From the NCBI GenBank assembly GCA_045654245.1, contig JAZOMX010000024.1:1-35892 (forward strand): a stretch of 35,892 nt of DNA, in the 5' to 3' direction. Shown in pieces: positions 7,716-14,892 of this stretch. The stretch comes from UBA10677 sp045654245 (GTDB lineage: Bacteria; Bacillota; Clostridia; Christensenellales; Pumilibacteraceae). Both the position numbers and the translations under genes were made by a program. A model generated the notes under the pieces. That model saw only the letters and a program-made list of their open reading frames with translations, did not search any database and had not been told where the DNA came from. The first letter of the stretch is position 1; each line of letters begins with the position of its first letter.

Positions 7716-7820
7716 ATGATAAAGGTAGATAAAGAAAATAATTTAAAAACAAAATGCCCCGTATGTCAATGCGAATTAGAAAATGCGGATAAAGAATGTC
7801 CTTGTTGTGGGTTTAAGTAA
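7716..7820 (+). CDS. Short zinc-ribbon ORF, probably the N-terminal piece of an interrupted gene
   Basis: The 34-residue ORF ends at TAA 7818-7820. It carries a zinc ribbon, CPVCQCELENADKECPCCGFK, with two CxxC knuckles. The same frame stays open directly after the TAA. It continues LHKEFNSSQEKKKWEEKVVF for 24 codons into the 174-residue ORF that I place at 7893-8417. In related Clostridia proteins, as I remember them, the CPxCGF ribbon is joined directly to an LHKEF-like segment, so the TAA most likely splits one gene. Alternatives are a real 34-residue protein, stop-codon readthrough, or a base error. RBS support is weak (AAGGAAATTAGAAAG). Confidence 0.5.
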   Translation: MIKVDKENNLKTKCPVCQCELENADKECPCCGFK

Positions 7821-7892
7821 TTACATAAGGAATTTAATTCAAGTCAAGAGAAAAAGAAATGGGAGGAAAAAGTAGTATTCCCATTAAGAGTT

Positions 7893-8417
7893 TTGTGGCA
7901 ATCTTCTCAAAAAATGTATGAGAACGTTGTTAAAAGGTATGAAAAGAAAAAAGAAGATTATAAAGAACTTAGTGAAAAGTATCTTCAGTTAGCAAAAGAT
8001 TATAATGATTTAAAAGCAAATTTTGATACGTTAAAAGCTATCAGCCCTGTAACAAAACCAACTAAAAACAACCCTAAACCGGGTTGGAATACAAAAGGGA
8101 TAATTAGTTTTAAGAATTTTAATGCTTGTTGGTGGGGTGTCTATACGCAATGTGAAATAACAAACGTTTCAATTAGCACTCTTGCTGGTGTTGCTAACGT
8201 AAATTTTTTAGCTAAAAAAGTTTATGATGGTAAAGGCTCTTCTGCCACTGATATGATTACATTTAAATGGCGATTAAAGAATTCTAATGGTTTAGTTATA
8301 AAAAATGGGGCTTGGTATAGAGAATCTTTAATGGTTGGCGATGTAACCGAAGGTCGCATTCAAATTAACGGCATAAGCAGTTCAGATAAATACGTGTTAG
8401 AGTTTTTAGATAATTAA
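7893..8417 (+). CDS. Coiled-coil / beta-sandwich protein, downstream part of the interrupted zinc-ribbon gene
   Basis: From the TTG at 7893 the ORF gives 174 residues. An N-terminal charged coiled coil (about 1-50, KRYEKKKEDYKELSEKYLQLAKDYNDLKANFDTLKA, given here only as a landmark by its ends) is followed by a Pro/Lys linker. A C-terminal all-beta domain of about 105 residues completes it, with CEITNVSISTL, VNFLAKKVYDG, FKWRLKNSNGLVIKNG and LMVGDVTEGRIQI. The beta domain resembles the Ig-like ends of Clostridia zinc-ribbon proteins. No convincing RBS serves TTG 7893 or ATG 7914. The nearby GGGAGG (7861-7866) is too far away and lies within the in-frame upstream extension. The piece is therefore either a dead remnant or is translated only by readthrough of TAA 7818. 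Confidence 0.6.
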   Translation: MWQSSQKMYENVVKRYEKKKEDYKELSEKYLQLAKDYNDLKANFDTLKAISPVTKPTKNNPKPGWNTKGIISFKNFNACWWGVYTQCEITNVSISTLAGVANVNFLAKKVYDGKGSSATDMITFKWRLKNSNGLVIKNGAWYRESLMVGDVTEGRIQINGISSSDKYVLEFLDN

Positions 8418-8427
8418 AAGGTGAACT

Positions 8428-8904
8428 ATGGCATATAAACCGATTAGTAAAAATCCTCTTATAACAACGGAGATGCTAAAAAAAGCTCTTGGTTCGGTAA
8501 CTCTTAAACAAGGACCTATGCATCTGCAAAAATACATAAAACAAAGGTATTGCTTTTCGTTGGTATTGGATAATACAAGAGGCAAATTAGTTGCATTTTT
8601 TTCAAGTAGCGAGATAATAATCGAAATCGACTTTAATGATATTGTATATGCTATCTGTTTAGATGCGAGTAAAATTAAAGAATACCGTCATAGAATAGAA
8701 GTTTTTACAAAACAAGGCGATACTTATTTGTTTTATGTAGATATTCCTTATCAATGGGACCCCATACCCTTTTTGAATTCATTGAATTATGAAATTGATT
8801 GCAAGTTATATCCAGAAAGACATAAATATGATAAAATTAAAAGTGTTTGCTTGTTCGGTTTAATGGTCTTAATATTCAGTGTTATTTCTGCACTGATATC
8901 GTAA
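8428..8904 (+). CDS. C-tail-anchored membrane protein of unknown function
   Basis: The 158-residue protein starts MAYKPISKNPLITTEMLKKA. It has a soluble, mostly beta-looking middle (about 35-125: CFSLVLDNTRGKLVAFFSS, IIIEIDFNDIVYAICLDASK, RIEVFTKQGDTYLFYVDIPY), reminiscent of a small PH-like barrel, and one hydrophobic helix at the very C-terminus (about 139-157, SVCLFGLMVLIFSVISALIS). This gives a tail-anchored topology with the soluble domain in the cytoplasm. AAAGGTG precedes the ATG. It lies 10 bp after the zinc-ribbon/beta-sandwich gene and 38 bp before the ADP-ribosylglycohydrolase gene, so all probably form the Box C operon. No family is recognised. Confidence 0.65.
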   Translation: MAYKPISKNPLITTEMLKKALGSVTLKQGPMHLQKYIKQRYCFSLVLDNTRGKLVAFFSSSEIIIEIDFNDIVYAICLDASKIKEYRHRIEVFTKQGDTYLFYVDIPYQWDPIPFLNSLNYEIDCKLYPERHKYDKIKSVCLFGLMVLIFSVISALIS

Positions 8905-8942
8905 AGTTGAAATTAAAAATATTTTTTATAATGGAGAAGTAC

Positions 8943-9920
8943 ATGGAAAAATTTTTAGATAAGATAAGAGCCGTTGTTTTTGGTCACGCTATAGGAGATG
9001 CATTGGGTGTTCCTGTTGAATTTGCAAGTCGTGAAGAGATGGATAATTCACCTGTTTATGATATGGAAGAAGGTGGAACTTATGATATGCCGAAAGGAAC
9101 TTGGTCAGATGACACAAGTATGTCTTTGGCTACATTGGATAGTCTCTCAAAGGATGTTGTTGATTATGATGATATAATGACTAACTTTTGTGATTGGTTA
9201 AACGAGGCTAAATATACTCCAGCAGGTGTTGTTTTTGATATAGGAAATGCTACAAGAAAATCCATATTGCTTTATGCGTTAAATAACGTTCCTGCTTTAG
9301 AATGTGGACAAAGAAGTGAGCATGATAATGGTAATGGCTCTTTGATGAGAATTTATCCTATTGTTTTATATCTTGCTAATAAAGATATGCCTATTGAAGA
9401 AAAGATTGAAATTATTCATAATGTTTCTTCCTTAACACATGCACATATAAGGTCTAAAATTGCTTGTGGTATATATGCTTTTGTTCTATGGGAGTTATTA
9501 AATTGTCCTAATAGCGTTTCTATACGAAAAGGACTTACAAAGGCAAGAAGATTTTATTCAAATGAACCTGAAAATCAATATTATGAAAATTTATATCGCA
9601 AAATAGGTTGTGTATTTCTTCATTTTGAAGATATGGATACATTTCGCCCATTTGATAGAGATGATATTAAAAGTAGTGGCTACGTTGTGGACACTTTAGA
9701 AGCTGCTATATGGTGTTTAAGAACAACTTCAAATTACAAAGATTGCGTTTTAAAAGCCGTAAATTTAGGTGGCGATACTGATACTATTGCCGCAATAGCT
9801 GGTAGTTTAGCTGGAGCACTATACGGCTATGAAAATATTCCCCAAGAGTGGAAAGATACGCTTATAAAAAAAGATTATATTGAATCTTTGTGTGAAAAAT
9901 TTTGTAAAAAGGAAAAGTAA
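8943..9920 (+). CDS. ADP-ribosylglycohydrolase family protein (DraG/ARH-like)
   Basis: The 325-residue protein belongs to the family that removes ADP-ribose from proteins or small molecules using two divalent metal ions. The metal-ligand motifs are all present: GHAIGDALGVPVEF (14-27), WSDDTSMS (Asp56, Asp57, Thr58) and the C-terminal GGDTDTIAAIAGSLAGALYG (Asp278, Thr279, Asp280). The inner NGNGSLMR and THAHIRSKIACGIYAF elements are also typical. Length is normal for the family. I chose ATG 8943 because GGAG (8933-8936) is 6 nt upstream; earlier in-frame starts lie inside the preceding gene. As the last gene of the Box C operon it could reverse an ADP-ribosylation made by the host or a phage, or act on nucleic-acid ADP-ribose. 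The substrate cannot be read from the sequence. Confidence 0.9.
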   Translation: MEKFLDKIRAVVFGHAIGDALGVPVEFASREEMDNSPVYDMEEGGTYDMPKGTWSDDTSMSLATLDSLSKDVVDYDDIMTNFCDWLNEAKYTPAGVVFDIGNATRKSILLYALNNVPALECGQRSEHDNGNGSLMRIYPIVLYLANKDMPIEEKIEIIHNVSSLTHAHIRSKIACGIYAFVLWELLNCPNSVSIRKGLTKARRFYSNEPENQYYENLYRKIGCVFLHFEDMDTFRPFDRDDIKSSGYVVDTLEAAIWCLRTTSNYKDCVLKAVNLGGDTDTIAAIAGSLAGALYGYENIPQEWKDTLIKKDYIESLCEKFCKKEK

Positions 9921-9958
9921 AATTAAAAACAATACTAATTTTTTGTCTTAATAATGAC

Positions 9959-9987
9959 TTGGAAAAATTTACTTTTTTTGCTATAAT
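9959..9987 (+). promoter_or_regulatory. Promoter of the AbiH gene
   Basis: TTGGAA (9959-9964), a 17-bp spacer and TATAAT (9982-9987) lie ahead of the ATG at 10061. The 16-bp box seen at 3028, 6525 and 7005 is absent, so AbiH is not under that control. Confidence 0.6.
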
Positions 9988-10060
9988 CTTTATAGAAAAA
10001 ATATTACACAATCTAAAACAAAAAAATAAAGATTAATATTAAAAAGGAATACAAAAGTTT

Positions 10061-11047
10061 ATGAAACTATATATATGTGGAAACGGATTTGATTTGCATC
10101 ATAATTTGCCTACATCATACAATAATTATAAAGATTATCTGCAACAACACTACCTCCATATATATAAAGAATACAACAATTTTCCTTATCTATTAGAAAA
10201 TAACGATATAAACAGGTGGGCAGATGTGGAATCTGCTTTATGTATTGATTATGTAGAACTTATTAATCAGTCAGTTCAGGAGTTTTATCCAAATTTAACC
10301 ACAGAAAGCGACTCTCGATGGACTGAAATTGATATTGATGTAGAAAATCTAACCGAGTTTATAAACGATTTTACTGGACGATGTTTTTTTGAGTGGATTT
10401 ATAAAGCTGAAAAATATAACCCAATGGCAGACTTAAACCTAGAAAAAAATTCTATTTTTATAAACTTCAATTACACAAATACGTTACAAAGATTATACAA
10501 CATTCCAGAAAGTTCAATCCTTCATATTCATGGCGCATTAAAAAATCTTGATGGCAAAGATATTCTTTGGAAAGACGTATTACCTAATGTTTATACCCCA
10601 GAGGAAGCTGAAGCGCTTGGACCGATAGAAGAAGGAAATAAATGGAGCAATGGTTATATTAGGAAAGAAATTCAATTTGGTGCAACAGGAATTACCCCCA
10701 AACAAGTTGCAGAGGATTTAAACAAGCGATATCAGGACGATGATTTTTATTCCGTTTCCATCGAACCCGCTATTAATAAACTAGTTGATTTTGTAGAAAA
10801 ATCAACCAAATTAATTAATAAAAATTATGAAAAGCTAATTAAATTTCTTGATGGAAAAAATATTAATGAAGTAGTAGTTATGGGTATTTCACTTGGAGAG
10901 GCGGATGAACCTTATTTTTCAGACATATTAATTCCACGATTTAAGAATATAAAATGGACTTTTATGCAACACGGAAAAGAAAGTGAACGCATTAGAAATT
11001 TTATACATAGATATTCGCTTTTAGAAACAGAAGTAGTCGAGTGGTAA
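10061..11047 (+). CDS. abiH: AbiH-family abortive infection protein
   Basis: The 328-residue protein starts KLYICGNGFDLHHNLPTSYNNY, the hallmark N-terminus of the AbiH family. It has the inner motif FINFNYTNTLQRLYNI followed by ILHIHG, and a C-terminal VVMGISLGEADEPYFSDIL. The family is named for the lactococcal AbiH protein, which blocks phage infection by abortive infection; its biochemical activity is not settled. The protein is soluble and of normal length. AAGGA lies upstream of the ATG with longer than usual spacing. The gene has its own promoter and a terminator at 11148, so it is a self-contained defence unit in the island. The family call is firm; phage resistance here is inferred from the family. 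Confidence 0.85.
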   Translation: MKLYICGNGFDLHHNLPTSYNNYKDYLQQHYLHIYKEYNNFPYLLENNDINRWADVESALCIDYVELINQSVQEFYPNLTTESDSRWTEIDIDVENLTEFINDFTGRCFFEWIYKAEKYNPMADLNLEKNSIFINFNYTNTLQRLYNIPESSILHIHGALKNLDGKDILWKDVLPNVYTPEEAEALGPIEEGNKWSNGYIRKEIQFGATGITPKQVAEDLNKRYQDDDFYSVSIEPAINKLVDFVEKSTKLINKNYEKLIKFLDGKNINEVVVMGISLGEADEPYFSDILIPRFKNIKWTFMQHGKESERIRNFIHRYSLLETEVVEW

Positions 11048-11147
11048 AATAATGGGTTAAATTAAAGAAGCGTTGAACTAATAGTGGTAAAAATCGTCCT
11101 AAAACTCAATAAAAAGTTCAATTAGTGAAGCACACACTCCGCCACCC

Positions 11148-11175
11148 AAAAGCACCCCAACGAGGGTGCTTTTTT
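11148..11175 (+). terminator. Terminator after abiH
   Basis: AGCACCC (11151-11157) pairs with GGGTGCT (11164-11170), with loop CAACGA. Flanking A and T runs extend the stem and provide the T-tract (11171-11175). Confidence 0.75.
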
Positions 11176-11421
11176 GGTTGAGGAGAGGAGTGTACGGATT
11201 TCAACTCGCAGACAAGCGAAGTTCACGGTCGCAATAAGCGACCAAGGGAAACGCAGTTTCCTGCTCTCCCTTTCTCTCCGCCAATCGGAACTGCGTTCGC
11301 ACACGCAGTTCTTTTATTTTTCTCTAAAAGGTGTTCCTGGAATAATTGTGGAGAGGTAATTTTGGTAGTCTTTTTAAATAATAAATGCAAATTATGGTGT
11401 AAGAAAATGTTTTAATTTTAT
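11176..11421 (+). other. Hairpin-rich, GC-richer intergenic element
   Basis: The AT-rich island is interrupted here by a GC-richer, non-coding-looking stretch with successive hairpins. GGTCGC-AATAA-GCGACC spans 11227-11243 and GGAAAC-GCA-GTTTCC spans 11247-11261. GAACTGCG (11288-11295) pairs with CGCAGTTC (11304-11311), followed by TTTTATTTTT like a second terminator. The purine-rich GAGGAGAGGAG (11180-11190) could pair with CTCTCC in CTGCTCTCCCTTTCTCTCC (11261-11279). Small open frames exist on both strands but have no RBS or protein-like composition. It could be a structured small RNA or the end of a mobile unit. From about 11330 to 11421 nothing is recognisable. Confidence 0.4.
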
Positions 11422-12531
11422 TTAAGTGCCTTTAATACATATTGATGTTGCAAATTTTATTTTAATATCTTCGGTCGTATTAATTTCATCTAAATCAAAA
11501 ACAGAAACAAGGGCATTCGTTCTAGGTGTATATTTATAAAGAGAAAACATATCAATGACAAACATAAAATCTCTTTCAAAATTACTGATTTTACTGTTTG
11601 ATTTATTTGTTAAATATATGTATTCAGCATTGATATATTGATTTAATTGTTTTTTAATATCTTTTTCAAGTAAAATGTTTAATTTTACTTCAAGTAAAAA
11701 AATTTTTCCGTTATATTCAAAAACATTGTCAACACGTGCAAGAGGATTTTTTTGTGTATAGCAATGACATTCCCTGTAATATTGTTTTTCTGTAATTGCT
11801 TGTAAAAAATAATCAACATAATACGAACGAAAGTTTGCTTCCAATAAAAATCGAGTACGATATTGTTTGGTGATTTCCAAAAAGTTTTTCGCATTGATTT
11901 TTGACAAATTATAATCGCCGATTTTACTTTTTAGATAATATTCCGGCAAATTGATATTACTTGTGGCAATTATATCTTTCAGTTTTTGATATTCGACTGA
12001 TGGCAATGGCGTAATTGCACTTTGCCTTGATATCATAATAAATGAATTAAATTCCTCTATATCAATAGGTTTTTCCAATAAAACTAAATCGCTGACTTTT
12101 GCATAAATTCTTCCAGACCAATGTAAACAAGCTTCTTGCTCAGCTTCAATTTCGGGGCGACTTGCAATACGTCCAATAGCAAAAATTTTGCCTCCGTATA
12201 GAGAATATAATGCTCTAGCTTTTTTCAACCATTCAGTTAGAATTTTTTTATCATGTTTTGATTCGTCTAATTTTCGTGTTGCCGTTTCTAATTTTCTTAT
12301 CCATTGAATAGCAGTTTTAGCGTGAAAATACAACACAATATCTCCAATTACGCTATTTCGTGGAACAGTCCAAATTGTATACCCTTGCCCACTTTCAATT
12401 ATAATATCTTCGACATTATAGCACCCGTGCTCATATATAAACCATTCTAATTCTTCAACTGTTTTGGGAAAACTTATATTGTTTATATGTGAGTTAATAT
12501 ATTCAAAATTATCATCTGTAATATACTTCAT
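11422..12531 (-). CDS. EVE-like domain fused to PD-(D/E)XK nuclease, predicted modification-dependent restriction enzyme
   Basis: The 369-residue protein is on the minus strand. Residues about 55-190 carry an EVE/PUA-like fold signature: GDIVLYFHAKTAIQWIRKL, a helical insertion, YGGKIFAIGRIASRPE, then HWSGRIYAKVSDLVLLEKPI and a final helix PSVEYQKLKDII. EVE-type domains read modified bases and are often joined to nucleases. The C-terminal part (about 215-330) shows a PD-(D/E)XK arrangement: Glu231, Asp268 in ARVDNVFEYNGK, and Glu281-Val-Lys283 in FLLEVKLNI, then QLNQY in the following helix. The pairing fits a single-chain type IV-like enzyme that cuts DNA carrying modified bases, as found in some phages. 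GAGGTG precedes the ATG. It is divergent from the 12724 gene, with a 20-bp palindrome between them. The domain calls rest on motif reading only. Confidence 0.6.
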   Translation of the reverse strand: MKYITDDNFEYINSHINNISFPKTVEELEWFIYEHGCYNVEDIIIESGQGYTIWTVPRNSVIGDIVLYFHAKTAIQWIRKLETATRKLDESKHDKKILTEWLKKARALYSLYGGKIFAIGRIASRPEIEAEQEACLHWSGRIYAKVSDLVLLEKPIDIEEFNSFIMISRQSAITPLPSVEYQKLKDIIATSNINLPEYYLKSKIGDYNLSKINAKNFLEITKQYRTRFLLEANFRSYYVDYFLQAITEKQYYRECHCYTQKNPLARVDNVFEYNGKIFLLEVKLNILLEKDIKKQLNQYINAEYIYLTNKSNSKISNFERDFMFVIDMFSLYKYTPRTNALVSVFDLDEINTTEDIKIKFATSICIKGT

Positions 12532-12549
12532 ATTTGCACCTCAGATATA

Positions 12550-12578
12550 ATTATAAAATTTATTAATTCAAAAATCAA
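12550..12578 (-). promoter_or_regulatory. Promoter of the EVE-nuclease gene
   Basis: On the minus strand TTGATT (12578-12573), a 17-bp spacer and TATAAT (12555-12550) lie just upstream of the ATG at 12531. Confidence 0.6.
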
Positions 12579-12616
12579 GCAAATAAACATTTCATGCGAT
12601 AAGGCTAAGGGCAAAT

Positions 12617-12636
12617 ATATCTAAACTTTTAGATAT
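12617..12636. promoter_or_regulatory. 20-bp near-perfect palindrome between divergent genes
   Basis: ATATCTAAA-CT-TTTAGATAT has two perfect 9-bp arms. It lies upstream of both the EVE-nuclease promoter and a TATAAT (12694-12699) that precedes the 12724 gene. Symmetry and place fit the site of a dimeric regulator. Confidence 0.5.
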
Positions 12637-12723
12637 GTTTACTTTTTATTTAAAAATATTTTTAATATGACACAAATTATCATATTTTTATGTTATAATA
12701 AGGTTGTAAACGAGGAGGTTTTT

Positions 12724-13233
12724 ATGGAAATAAAAAATTTACGATTTGAAAATCACGTTTGGGAATGTATGAATCAAGGTGCAACAATTTACATTTGTAA
12801 AAATGAAGATTGTAGTTATTCCGTATCTTACGAAAAAAACGGTAAAAAATTAGAGTGTCAACTAACTGGGGATAAAATTCAGAAACTAGAAAATAAATTA
12901 AATAATCTTAATATTCATACTTGGGAAAATGAATATCGTGAACCCGTATTAGATGGCGAAACTTGGAAAATAGACGTTGTGTTTGTTAATAATGAAGAAA
13001 AAAATATTCAAGGATTCAATGGATACCCAAAAAATTGGAAACAATTCCTATATCTATATTATTGGGTTGCTCAATGTTGTGAAGAAACGGAAGTCGTCGA
13101 CGTATCAAGCCCTACAAATACTGATAATGATACCGCATATGATTGGTGGGAACTTGATAGGAAATTTGAATTATTAGACCAAGAAACTATTTCAAAAATG
13201 ACAGGCACAGGTAGTGGCTTGAAAAATTTATAG
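12724..13233 (+). CDS. Acidic small protein of unknown function
   Basis: The 169-residue protein starts MEIKNLRFENHVWECMNQGA after a strong GAGGAGG (12712-12718) and a TATAAT at 12694-12699. It is acidic, Trp-rich (ENHVWECM, HTWENEY, YDWWELDR), and has no signal peptide or membrane helix. Its order of strands and the ending SKMTGTGSGLKNL suggest one compact alpha/beta domain. I do not recognise a family. Its base composition still matches the AT-rich island. It is transcribed away from the EVE-nuclease gene and could be a partner or immunity-type protein, but only its position suggests that. Confidence 0.65.
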   Translation: MEIKNLRFENHVWECMNQGATIYICKNEDCSYSVSYEKNGKKLECQLTGDKIQKLENKLNNLNIHTWENEYREPVLDGETWKIDVVFVNNEEKNIQGFNGYPKNWKQFLYLYYWVAQCCEETEVVDVSSPTNTDNDTAYDWWELDRKFELLDQETISKMTGTGSGLKNL

Positions 13234-13246
13234 GGCGTGATATAAT
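13219..13246 (+). promoter_or_regulatory. Promoter of the NimA-like gene
   Basis: TTGAAA (13219-13224), a 16-bp spacer and TATAAT (13241-13246) preceded by TGA, giving an extended -10. The -35 overlaps the 3' end of the 12724 gene. Confidence 0.55.
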
Positions 13247-13304
13247 AGGGATAGAAGATTAATGCAATAAACTTTACGGAAAGAGAAGTTTTACGAGGGA
13301 AAGT

Positions 13305-13775
13305 ATGTTTAGAGAATTAACGAGAAAAAAACAAAGCCTCTCTGACGAAGAGTGTAAAGAATTATTACGGCGCGAAGTTAGAGGCGTGCTTGCCGTCAAC
13401 GGGGATTGCGGATATCCATACGCTTTGCCTATCAATTATTACTTTGACGAGACAAGTGGTAAGATATATTTTCACAGCGGAAAATTCGGGCATAAACTTG
13501 ATGCGATTTCCAGCAGTGATAAGGTTTCGTTTTGTTTGTGCGATAAGGGCTATCATAAGGACGGACATTGGTCGCTCAATATTAAGAGCGTGATTATATT
13601 TGGACGAATTAGCGTCGTTGCCGACTGGTCGGACGAATTGATTATTGAATTTTCCAAGAGATTTACCGCAGATATCGAATATATCAATAACGAAATCGAA
13701 AAATTCCGAAGCAATACGGTTATGCTTTGTCTTGAAATCGAGCATATGACGGGTAAACTCGTTAACGAGGCATAA
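13305..13775 (+). CDS. Pyridoxamine 5'-phosphate oxidase-like / NimA-family flavoprotein
   Basis: The 156-residue protein shows the FMN-binding split-barrel fold of the PNPOx-like/NimA group. It begins MFRELTRKKQSLSDEECKELL, then RGVLAVNGDCGYPYALPINYYFDETSGKIYFHS with GHKLDAI, and KVSFCLCDKG, NIKSVIIFGRISVV. The GYPYALPINYYF and IYFHSGKFGHKLDAI patterns are the usual FMN phosphate and ring-contact parts. Members reduce small substrates such as nitroimidazoles or serve in general flavin chemistry; the substrate here is unknown. GAGGG precedes the ATG. Base composition is richer than in the island, so the host-like segment begins about here. It converges on the DUF4432 gene with a shared terminator at 13802. 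Confidence 0.85.
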   Translation: MFRELTRKKQSLSDEECKELLRREVRGVLAVNGDCGYPYALPINYYFDETSGKIYFHSGKFGHKLDAISSSDKVSFCLCDKGYHKDGHWSLNIKSVIIFGRISVVADWSDELIIEFSKRFTADIEYINNEIEKFRSNTVMLCLEIEHMTGKLVNEA

Positions 13776-13801
13776 CTATTTATCGGTTGTTTTTGCAAAG
13801 A

Positions 13802-13833
13802 AAAAGGCTAACGAAAACTTTCGTTAGCCTTTT
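13802..13833. terminator. Bidirectional terminator between convergent genes
   Basis: A perfect 14-bp stem pairs AAAAGGCTAACGAA (13802-13815) with TTCGTTAGCCTTTT (13820-13833) around a 4-nt loop, with A and T ends serving both strands. Confidence 0.8.
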
Positions 13834-13852
13834 ATAACTCCGAATTTTATAT

Positions 13853-14752
13853 TTATGAGAAACGGACTTTAATGCCTGCTTTAACCGTTTCGCCTGCTTT
13901 TATCGTAGTTTTTTCGAAGTAGTCGCCGAGCATAGTGGTACAAGGCTCTATTCCGAGAGCGTACGCACCGCTCATCATACTCTTCCACTGGATAAGGTAG
14001 GGCAAGACTTTTTCGTTATAGGTAATATTGACTTCTTTACCGAGTTTTTCGTTTTTAACGGTAACGTCGCCTTTTTCTACGGTATGGAAATAAACGTTTT
14101 CCTTCAGGCCTGGAGAGGGCTCGTCCATTACGAAACAAGATTTCTGTTTGCTTGCGGAAAACTCGTTAATCGGCGTAGTCGAGGTAATCGGCGCAGATAC
14201 GGTAACGCCCTCGTCGAGCATAGGGTAACCTATGTTCGTATGGTAGAGAATACAATACTGCGTATCGACGTAGTCCGTGTTGGTAATTTCGTCGGATACT
14301 TCTAGTTCGTCAGAATTAACGGCAGTTTTAATCGTGCGTTTAAGCGTAAGTTTTTCGCCGAAGAGCGTAACTTGCTTAACCGTGCCTACGATTTCAATAC
14401 CGTTTTCGTTCACTTCGATTTTTTCAATTTCTGCCGGAGTATTGTGAATTCTGCCGTGGAAAGGGAGCGACTTGTTGCTCAGTGAGTCAAGACCGCAAGT
14501 GTATAAAAAACCGCCGTTGAAAGCGTGCTGGAAGTCGTGTTCGCCAGCGTTAATACCGCCAGCCGTTAAAAAGCCGATATTTACGCCCTTGTGATATAAC
14601 GAGCCGATATCGAGACATTTATCAACGATAAGTTCAAAGCAAAGTCTGCCGTTGTTAACGAGTAAAATTTCAATTCCTTTTGCTCTACCAGACGAGTATT
14701 GTAATCGTTTAACCGAGCAAATTTGTTCTATATTATTGATTTTTCCGTTCAT
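13853..14752 (-). CDS. DUF4432 / aldose epimerase-superfamily protein
   Basis: The 299-residue protein has the mutarotase-like beta-sandwich motifs of the DUF4432 group. These are LIVDKCLDIGSLYHKGVNIGF, HAFNGGFLYTCGLDSLSNKS, PFHGRIHNTPA, then YCILYHTNIGYPMLDEG and a C-terminal IEPCTTMLGDYFEKTTIKAG. The His residues in PFHGRIHN and LYHTNIGYP are the likely active-site positions by comparison with galactose mutarotase. It may interconvert sugar anomers or related C1 epimers; the substrate is not known. RBS GGAGG lies directly before the ATG. The promoter on the minus strand is clear (14770-14798), and the gene is divergent from dtd. Confidence 0.8.
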   Translation of the reverse strand: MNGKINNIEQICSVKRLQYSSGRAKGIEILLVNNGRLCFELIVDKCLDIGSLYHKGVNIGFLTAGGINAGEHDFQHAFNGGFLYTCGLDSLSNKSLPFHGRIHNTPAEIEKIEVNENGIEIVGTVKQVTLFGEKLTLKRTIKTAVNSDELEVSDEITNTDYVDTQYCILYHTNIGYPMLDEGVTVSAPITSTTPINEFSASKQKSCFVMDEPSPGLKENVYFHTVEKGDVTVKNEKLGKEVNITYNEKVLPYLIQWKSMMSGAYALGIEPCTTMLGDYFEKTTIKAGETVKAGIKVRFS

Positions 14753-14769
14753 ATTATCCCTCCGAAACG

Positions 14770-14798
14770 ATTATAGCAAACTTTAGCGTAAAAATCAA
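14770..14798 (-). promoter_or_regulatory. Promoter of the DUF4432 gene
   Basis: On the minus strand TTGATT (14798-14793), 17 bp and TATAAT (14775-14770). Confidence 0.65.
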
Positions 14799-14846
14799 CC
14801 CTCTACGCAAAAAGAAAGGAGTAATTGCGATTTTGCTTTCGCTTGC

Positions 14847-14875
14847 TTGTCAAACGAGCGAGAAAGTGGTATTAT
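14847..14875 (+). promoter_or_regulatory. Promoter of dtd
   Basis: TTGTCA (14847-14852), 17 bp and TATTAT (14870-14875), followed by AAAGGAG before the ATG at 14893. Confidence 0.65.
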
Positions 14876-14892
14876 AAAAAAAAGGAGAAGTT

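Noticed and set aside
7861..7866. GGGAGG as the RBS of the coiled-coil/beta-sandwich ORF
   Set aside because: It is more than 25 nt from TTG 7893 and lies within the in-frame upstream coding extension (Trp-Glu-Glu codons), so it is probably coding sequence by chance.
8907..8932. TTGAAA and TATAAT just before the ADP-ribosylglycohydrolase gene
   Set aside because: The spacer is only 14 bp and the -10 touches the RBS, so a separate promoter is unlikely; the gene is better read as part of the preceding operon.
11122..11359. Two small overlapping ORFs of about 60 residues on opposite strands
   Set aside because: They have no RBS, cover terminator and hairpin sequence, and their translations have no protein-like pattern.
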